A stretch of DNA of 64,000 bases. Origin: Bacteroidota bacterium. GTDB lineage: Bacteria; Bacteroidota; Bacteroidia; UBA7662; CANHCV01. The notes beneath the pieces are model-generated. The model did no database searches, was not told the origin of the DNA, and saw only the letters and a program-made list of their open reading frames with translations. This document shows, piece by piece, positions 58,123-64,000 of the stretch (position 1 is its first letter; every line of letters begins with the position of its first letter). Both the position numbers and the translations under genes were made by a program. Location of the stretch: the NCBI GenBank assembly GCA_947501265.1, contig CANMVY010000011.1, positions 1 through 64,000 on the forward strand. The letters are read 5' to 3'.

Positions 58123-58880
58123 CGGTTAGTTTGGTTCAGTTGGATATCTTTTGGGAGAATCCGGAACGAAACATCCAACACATTAACAGTCTCCTAGAGC
58201 GCCAAGCCTTGGGCGAAGTGGTGATTCTTCCCGAAATGTTTGGGTCGGGGTTTTCCATGAATGTGGAGAAAGTTGCCCAACCCATGAGTGGAACTTTGCT
58301 GCAGGCTTTGCGCGGTTGGGCCTTCGATCATCAAAAGCTATTTATGGGCACCATCGCCGTATTGGAAAAAGGGGTGGCGACCAATCGATTGTTTGCCGCT
58401 TTCCCCGATGGAAAATTGCAATGGTACGACAAGCGGCATTTGTTTGCGATGGCGAAGGAGGACCAATTTTACACCGCGGGAAAAGAGCGATTGATCATTG
58501 ACTATTTGGGTTGGAAAATTTGCCCACTGATTTGTTATGATTTAAGGTTCCCCGTTTTTTCCAGAAATACCGATGCGTATGATTTGTTGATTTACGTGGC
58601 GAATTGGCCGGGCAAACGCATTTCGGCTTGGGATGCGCTTTTAACCGCCCGGGCGATCGAAAATCAATGCTACGTGGTGGCCGTAAATCGGGTAGGAGTT
58701 GACGGGAACGGCTGGGAATTTCCGGGGCATTCCCAAATCATCAACCCCTTGGGTGAGAGGATTCTTATGGCCCAGCCCAAGGAAGAAATCGTTCTTGGTA
58801 AAATTTCGGCACAATTGTTGAAAAGCACCCGCGAAAGTTTGCCCTTTCTCCAAGACCGTGATAACTTTGAACTAAAATAA
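58110..58880 (+). CDS. Carbon-nitrogen hydrolase (omega-amidase, YafV type)
   Basis: 256 aa; VVILPEMFGSGFSMN, WYDKRHLFAMAKE, CPLICYDLRFPVFSRN catalytic E-K-C triad. Confidence 0.88.
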   Translation: MQDLTVSLVQLDIFWENPERNIQHINSLLERQALGEVVILPEMFGSGFSMNVEKVAQPMSGTLLQALRGWAFDHQKLFMGTIAVLEKGVATNRLFAAFPDGKLQWYDKRHLFAMAKEDQFYTAGKERLIIDYLGWKICPLICYDLRFPVFSRNTDAYDLLIYVANWPGKRISAWDALLTARAIENQCYVVAVNRVGVDGNGWEFPGHSQIINPLGERILMAQPKEEIVLGKISAQLLKSTRESLPFLQDRDNFELK

Positions 58881-58892
58881 AAACTCTAATAC

Positions 58893-60164
58893 ATGAAAAA
58901 AATCTTTACCACAGTTGCAATCGCTTTATCGGTGATGGCTGCTGTTGCCCAGGATGTTGATCGCAAAGAAATTAAATTCGATTACATTCGCCTTCCGATG
59001 AAACCTTTGGTGAAAGGAACTACCCGCAACGCCCAAGGTGAAATCATTCCCGATTATTTGAAAAAAATTGAAGAGCAAAAAGCAGCTTTTCAGCGCAAAA
59101 AAGACGAAGCCGAGCAAAAGTATTTGATGGACATGGCGCTTTATCAAGACGAAGTAAAGCGGGAAGACGATCGTTACCAAAAAGAGGTGGATGCTTACAA
59201 CAAGAAAACAACGGCTCAAAAAATCATCGATAAGCAATTGTTGGAACAAGGCAAGCCGTTGAAAAAAACCATTTATCCGCCGTCCAAACAATCGGTTGTT
59301 GAAGAAAGAACAGGAAAAGTGTTCAACCACGAAGCGCTAGCTGCAGAATACCTACGCCCAGAGGGCTACTCCTCTAACCGCGACAATGCGGTGATGATTT
59401 CGGTGACTTTGTTGGGCTTTGAAAGCACGGTAGAATTCAAGACAACGACCAAAAATACCATGGTTAAACAATCCAACGGCACCTTCACCAGCGTTCCAAC
59501 CACTACCTATTTCTATGAGTTGAAGTACCGTCATCCCATGCGTTTGAAAGTAGTAAGTCCTACCTTAGGCGTGGTTTCAGATGATTTGATGTTCAACGAC
59601 GACCGCACCACCAAGAGTGCTGAGTATAAATCAGACTACGAAGCTCGCAATGCTTACAACAGTCAAAAAGATGCGATCCTTTCCAAAGCGGAAGATCAAG
59701 TGGTTAACGAAAATTTGGCAAGCATCCGTACCCAATTGAACAACCAACACGGATACGCTAAAACCAATCGCGCAGCTGATTTGTACGATGTTACTTCCAA
59801 GAAACAAGATTATTCCAGCATCAACAAGGCGTATGAATCGGCGTTTGAAGGATTGATGTTGTTGTACGAAAGTGCTAACCCAACGCGTGCAAAAGAGAAA
59901 CTTGCCGCTGCAACGGCGATGTGGGAGAAGGATTTATCCGAATCAAACATCAAGGATAAAAAATCAAGAGTTAATGCTGATGTTACCTTGGCCTTGTTGT
60001 TCAATATTGCTGAAGCAAACATTTGGTTGGGCAACTTCAACCGTGCAGAAGAGTGTTTGAATAAGTTGAATTTGATGGATTTGAACAAAAAAGAGCGCGG
60101 TCGTTTGGAAGAAGAGCGTTCGTTTTTTAAAGACATGAAAGAGCGCGCAAACGCCAATGCATAA
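58893..60164 (+). CDS. Secreted hypothetical protein with coiled-coil and TPR-like C-terminus
   Basis: 423 aa with signal peptide MKKIFTTVAIALSVMAAVAQ; helical repeats at C-terminus. Confidence 0.65.
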   Translation: MKKIFTTVAIALSVMAAVAQDVDRKEIKFDYIRLPMKPLVKGTTRNAQGEIIPDYLKKIEEQKAAFQRKKDEAEQKYLMDMALYQDEVKREDDRYQKEVDAYNKKTTAQKIIDKQLLEQGKPLKKTIYPPSKQSVVEERTGKVFNHEALAAEYLRPEGYSSNRDNAVMISVTLLGFESTVEFKTTTKNTMVKQSNGTFTSVPTTTYFYELKYRHPMRLKVVSPTLGVVSDDLMFNDDRTTKSAEYKSDYEARNAYNSQKDAILSKAEDQVVNENLASIRTQLNNQHGYAKTNRAADLYDVTSKKQDYSSINKAYESAFEGLMLLYESANPTRAKEKLAAATAMWEKDLSESNIKDKKSRVNADVTLALLFNIAEANIWLGNFNRAEECLNKLNLMDLNKKERGRLEEERSFFKDMKERANANA

Positions 60165-60900
60165 ACTCATTTTCCTATTTGGAATGATGATCGCGATAGG
60201 GGGAGGAGACTCCCCCTATCCTTTTTCGTTAGGTGAACGAATCTCGTATTTGGTGGATTACCAAGCAGGATTTTCTTGGCCCGATGCGGGCAAAGTTACG
60301 TTTTCCATTGATTCGGGAACTTACCAAGGAAAAGCGTGTTTCCGATTTAGTGGAATTGGAAGTTCCATGGCTTGGTACGATTGGTTTTATCCAGTTCGGG
60401 ATCAATATTACTCCTGGGCCGATTTAAAAACGTTGCAGCCTTACTGTTTCCAGCGCATCGTTAACGAAGGATCGCATCATTACAAGCAAACGGCTTGGTT
60501 CCATTTTGATGAAGGGTATGCAAACATCGAAACGGAGGAAAAGGGCACAAAAACGAAGACGAAGGTGAAGATTTCGGCTAACGCTACCGATCCGCTTGCG
60601 GGCATTTACCACTGCCGAAACATCGATTGGAAATCGAAAAAACCCGGATTTTCCTTTGTACTTCCCTTACTTCTGGAAGATTCGGTTTATGCCTCTACGG
60701 TTCGTTTCGAAGGAAAAGTGAATCTAACCGTGAATGGAAAAACGGTTCCTTGCTTTAAAATCCGCCCGGCACTGATCGAAGGGTCGTTGTTCAAAGGTGG
60801 AACAGAAATGTCGGTTTACCTCAGAGAAACCGATTTGATTCCTATTCGGGTGGAAGCTCCGATTGTGGTTGGAAAGGTGGTTGCACGGTTGAAAAGGTGA
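60157..60900 (+). CDS. DUF3108 domain protein
   Basis: 247 aa; FSLGERISYLVDYQAGFSWPDAGKVTFSI...VKISANATDPLAGIYHCRNIDW; 8-bp overlap with upstream gene. Confidence 0.78.
   Translation: MHKLIFLFGMMIAIGGGDSPYPFSLGERISYLVDYQAGFSWPDAGKVTFSIDSGTYQGKACFRFSGIGSSMAWYDWFYPVRDQYYSWADLKTLQPYCFQRIVNEGSHHYKQTAWFHFDEGYANIETEEKGTKTKTKVKISANATDPLAGIYHCRNIDWKSKKPGFSFVLPLLLEDSVYASTVRFEGKVNLTVNGKTVPCFKIRPALIEGSLFKGGTEMSVYLRETDLIPIRVEAPIVVGKVVARLKR
60195..60226 (+). terminator. Terminator-like hairpin GATAGGGGGAG-GAGA-CTCCCCCTATC + CCTTTTT inside a CDS 5' end
   Basis: Perfect 11-bp stem, 4-nt loop, followed by T5. Confidence 0.6.
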
Positions 60901-61054
60901 GATGTGGAAACAATGTGACAACATCAATTGTTGCACAAGTTCCTGATTTTAAAAACATTAACCCGATTTATATCATTAATTTTTGCAATGGTAAAAATCT
61001 CCTAAGGTTTTGTTTGAAATTTCTTCCATGTAGAACCAGATAACCAACATCAGC

Positions 61055-62083
61055 ATGACAAACACTCAGCCGAATACTTTGGGAGCGGTAGAGGTGCAGG
61101 AGGAGTTTTTTAGAAATTTGAAGAAGTTTTTTCCAGATGGGAATTATGCAGATCAAGTTGCCGAGGTTTTATGTATTTCTCGAGACCCGGCCTACCGCAG
61201 GATTCGAGGATGGAAAGAAATTACATTGGCCGAAGTTTACAAGTTGATGCGGCACTGCAACGCTCAAATGAGCGAGTTGCTACCCACCAAAGAAACGGTG
61301 CCGTTTCACTTCCGAGCGGTGGATGATAAGAACTACAAATACGCTCAATTTCTACAAGAAGTCTATCGATTTTTGGAGCAATATTACCAACGCGGCATCA
61401 GCCGATTCATCAGTTTTCCGAAAGAAATACCGTTGTTTTATTCGTTGATGTTCGATCGAATAGGATATTTCCGGTATTTTCTCTACCAAAAATCGATGTT
61501 GGGAAACGCAAAATTTCAGAATTTAAAATTCAAGGCCGAACATTATCAGGAACTCAAACCAGAAATCAACCAAAAAATTGTTGATTTGTATTTTCAATTT
61601 GGGTCGGAAGAGTTTTGGGGAGAAGAAATTTTTACCAATTTTCTGAATCAGATCGATTACTACAGCAATGCGGGATATTTTGAATCTTCGGAAGAGGTGA
61701 CGCTTTTGTTGAAGGAGATGGAGGAACTGATTGAGCATTTGGAGATTCAAACCAAAAACAAGGTGAAGTATTTTCGAAATCCCGACGGAAGCAGTACGCC
61801 TTCGGATCAGTCGTTTACCATGTATCATTCCGATTTAACGTTTGGGGACAATACCATTTTAATCCACCTTACCAACGGGTCGAAAGTGGCTTACATTGCC
61901 CCCAATTCCATTTATTTGATGTACACGTCGAGTGAAGAATATGCCAATTATTTGAGTGAATTCATGAGCAACATGGCCCAAAAAGCGATGCCGGTTGGCG
62001 ATGCTTCGGCCAAAGAACAGGGCGATTATTTCAATCGATTGCGGTTATTGATTTACTCTTTCAGAAAGTTGCGCGGTTTTTAG
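61055..62083 (+). CDS. Conserved hypothetical protein with N-terminal HTH-like region
   Basis: 342 aa; YADQVAEVLCISRDPAYRRIRGWKEITLAEVYKLMRHC resembles a phage-repressor-type HTH. Confidence 0.65.
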   Translation: MTNTQPNTLGAVEVQEEFFRNLKKFFPDGNYADQVAEVLCISRDPAYRRIRGWKEITLAEVYKLMRHCNAQMSELLPTKETVPFHFRAVDDKNYKYAQFLQEVYRFLEQYYQRGISRFISFPKEIPLFYSLMFDRIGYFRYFLYQKSMLGNAKFQNLKFKAEHYQELKPEINQKIVDLYFQFGSEEFWGEEIFTNFLNQIDYYSNAGYFESSEEVTLLLKEMEELIEHLEIQTKNKVKYFRNPDGSSTPSDQSFTMYHSDLTFGDNTILIHLTNGSKVAYIAPNSIYLMYTSSEEYANYLSEFMSNMAQKAMPVGDASAKEQGDYFNRLRLLIYSFRKLRGF

Positions 62084-62120
62084 TGTTATGCCGTATTTTT
62101 ACGGCAATAAATACCCGCGC

Positions 62121-63197
62121 ATGAACAAACCGCATAACTTCAGCGCAGGACCATGTATTCTTCCCGAATCGGTTCTGCAACAAGCTTCAGAAGCTGTCAT
62201 CAATTTCGATGGATTGAATCTTTCTTTGATTGAGGTTTCTCACCGAAGTAAGAATTTCGAAGCCGTGATGGAGCGCTCACAACAGTTGGTCAAAGAATTG
62301 TTGGGCGTGCCAGAAGGGTACCAAGTTCTGTTTTTGCAAGGTGGCGCTTCACTTGGGTTTTTGATTTCGGCCTACAACATGATGGGAAATCGCAAGAATC
62401 CCGCCTACATCAATACCGGAACATGGTCGGCAGGAGCCATCAAAGAAGTGTCTTTTACCGGTGCTACGGCCAATGTCATTGCTTCTTCTCAAGATCGCAA
62501 TTTCTGCTACATTCCCAAAGATTATGTGATTCCAATCGACTCCGATTATTTGCACATTACCACCAACAACACCATTGAAGGAACGCAGTTTCATCATATT
62601 CCCGAAACCCATGTTCCTTTGGTTGCCGACATGTCTTCCGATATTTTTTCTAAACAGATCGATGTTTCCAAGTTTGACTTGATTTATGCCGGTGCTCAGA
62701 AAAACCTGGGACCAGCTGGCGCAACCTTGTACATTGTTAAAGAAGAAGCGATGGAGCGCCGCACTTTGGCGATTCCTACCATGCTCGATTTGAAAAAACA
62801 ATACGAGAAAGATAGCATGTACAATACACCTCCGGTTTTTTCCATTTATGTGAGCATGCTTACCTTGGAATGGTTGAAAGACTTGGGCGGTATTGGAGAA
62901 ATGGAAAGAATCAACAACGAAAAAGCCGCGTGCTTGTATGCCGAAATCGATCGAAATTCCTTGTTCAAAGGAACGGCCGACCTTGAAGACCGCAGCAAAA
63001 TGAATGTGACGTTCGTGTTGAACAATGCAGACCTTGAACCCGAATTCGACCGCTTGTGGAAAGAGGCCCAAATTTCAGGAATTCGCGGCCACCGTTCTGT
63101 TGGCGGCTACCGCGCTTCCTTGTACAATGCGCTTCCGCTATCGAGCGTAAAAGCGCTAGTAGAAGTGATGCAAAACTTAGAAAAACAATTCGGATGA
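62121..63197 (+). CDS. serC: Phosphoserine aminotransferase
   Basis: MNKPHNFSAGPCILPESVLQQAS; LFLQGGASLGFLISAYN; YAGAQKNLGPAGATLYIV. Start set at family-typical ATG. Confidence 0.95.
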   Translation: MNKPHNFSAGPCILPESVLQQASEAVINFDGLNLSLIEVSHRSKNFEAVMERSQQLVKELLGVPEGYQVLFLQGGASLGFLISAYNMMGNRKNPAYINTGTWSAGAIKEVSFTGATANVIASSQDRNFCYIPKDYVIPIDSDYLHITTNNTIEGTQFHHIPETHVPLVADMSSDIFSKQIDVSKFDLIYAGAQKNLGPAGATLYIVKEEAMERRTLAIPTMLDLKKQYEKDSMYNTPPVFSIYVSMLTLEWLKDLGGIGEMERINNEKAACLYAEIDRNSLFKGTADLEDRSKMNVTFVLNNADLEPEFDRLWKEAQISGIRGHRSVGGYRASLYNALPLSSVKALVEVMQNLEKQFG

Positions 63198-64000
63198 GCA
63201 AGTTTTACGTTCTCGCCAACGACGGAATTTCTTCCGCAGGTGCCCAAGCAATTTTGCAGAGTTGCCACTTCGATCTCGATTTAAATTCCATTCCTCAAGC
63301 CGATTTGGCAACTTACATTCAAGAGAAAAAGGTTGCCGTTTTGTTGGTACGCAGTGCCACTAAAGTTCGCAAAGACCTCATCGACGCATGCCCTTCCCTC
63401 CAAGTGATCGTTCGTGGAGGAGTAGGAGTAGATAATATTGATGTTGAACACGCCAAATCCAAGGGTTTAACCGTGTACAATACTCCGGCTTCTTCTTCTC
63501 AAAGTGTGGCCGAATTAACCTTTGGAATGATGTTTTCCATGGCTCGTGGCTTGTATGACGCCGATCGAAACATGCCCATTTCTGGAGCCTCGGAATTCAA
63601 TGCGTTGAAAAAGAAATACGGAAAAGGAACCGAACTTCGGGGAAAAACCTTGGGCATTGTGGGCTTTGGTCGCATTGGTCGAAGCTTAGCCCAGTACGCT
63701 CTAGGTAGCGGAATGCAGGTTTTGGCCTACGATCCGTTTGCCACCGAACCCCGTGTTTCATTAGCCATCGGCGGGCAAATCATAACCGTAGAAGTTGAAA
63801 AATTTGACTCTTTAGCAGAACTTTTGCCGCATTGTCACTACGTTTCCTTGCACGTTCCCAAGCAACCCGACGGAAGTGCTGTTTTGGGAGAAAAAGAATT
63901 GGCAATGCTTCCCAAAGGGGCCATGGTTGTGAATTGCGCCCGAGGGGGCGTTATCGACGAAGATGCGCTTTTAGATGCACTGAATTCAGGTCATTTATCG
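63194..64000 (+). CDS. serA: D-3-phosphoglycerate dehydrogenase (partial, runs off window end)
   Basis: ATGA overlap with serC stop; VIVRGGVGVDNIDVEHAKSKGLTVYNTPASSSQSVAELTFGMM; GKTLGIVGFGRIGRSLAQYA. Confidence 0.9.
   Translation, partial: MSKFYVLANDGISSAGAQAILQSCHFDLDLNSIPQADLATYIQEKKVAVLLVRSATKVRKDLIDACPSLQVIVRGGVGVDNIDVEHAKSKGLTVYNTPASSSQSVAELTFGMMFSMARGLYDADRNMPISGASEFNALKKKYGKGTELRGKTLGIVGFGRIGRSLAQYALGSGMQVLAYDPFATEPRVSLAIGGQIITVEVEKFDSLAELLPHCHYVSLHVPKQPDGSAVLGEKELAMLPKGAMVVNCARGGVIDEDALLDALNSGHLS

Noticed and set aside
60901-61054. Inverted repeat TGTGACAAC-N7-GTTGCACA as a regulator site
   Set aside because: Short stem with a bulge; not convincing without conservation data
62349-63071. 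240-aa minus-strand ORF
   Set aside because: Antisense shadow of serC

Overview
64 kb of chromosome from a member of the Bacteroidota. Support: three T9SS-type cargo proteins with C-terminal sorting domains, TANNTTTG promoter -7 boxes, and an OmpA/TSP3 outer-membrane protein. Gene content is mainly housekeeping: purM, exbB/exbD, pyrF, gatC/gatA, fused icmF, tatA, lspA, mnmG, ybeY, nadD, metK, gdhA, pdxA, the yceD-rpmF-plsX-fabH-efp-accB-accC cluster, and serC-serA. No CRISPR array, prophage, intact IS, rRNA or tRNA was recognised by eye. Four observations stand out. (1) A probable replication origin region near 37.6-39.1 kb: two parS-like palindromes at the ybeY/mnmG junction, a cluster of DnaA boxes in the 330-bp nadD-downstream gap, AT-rich flanks, and a change from almost all minus-strand genes on the left to mostly plus-strand genes on the right. 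(2) A two-gene metal ABC importer made of two fusion proteins (solute-binding protein + ATPase, then permease + DtxR/MntR-like regulator), behind a promoter whose -7 box overlaps a DtxR-like inverted repeat. (3) A non-coding island at 2.9-3.4 kb packed with palindromes, including a perfect 34-bp one and a 3-copy 23-bp tandem repeat. (4) A terminator-like hairpin inside the 5' coding end of a DUF3108 gene. All calls come from reading the sequence and supplied ORFs; no database search was run.
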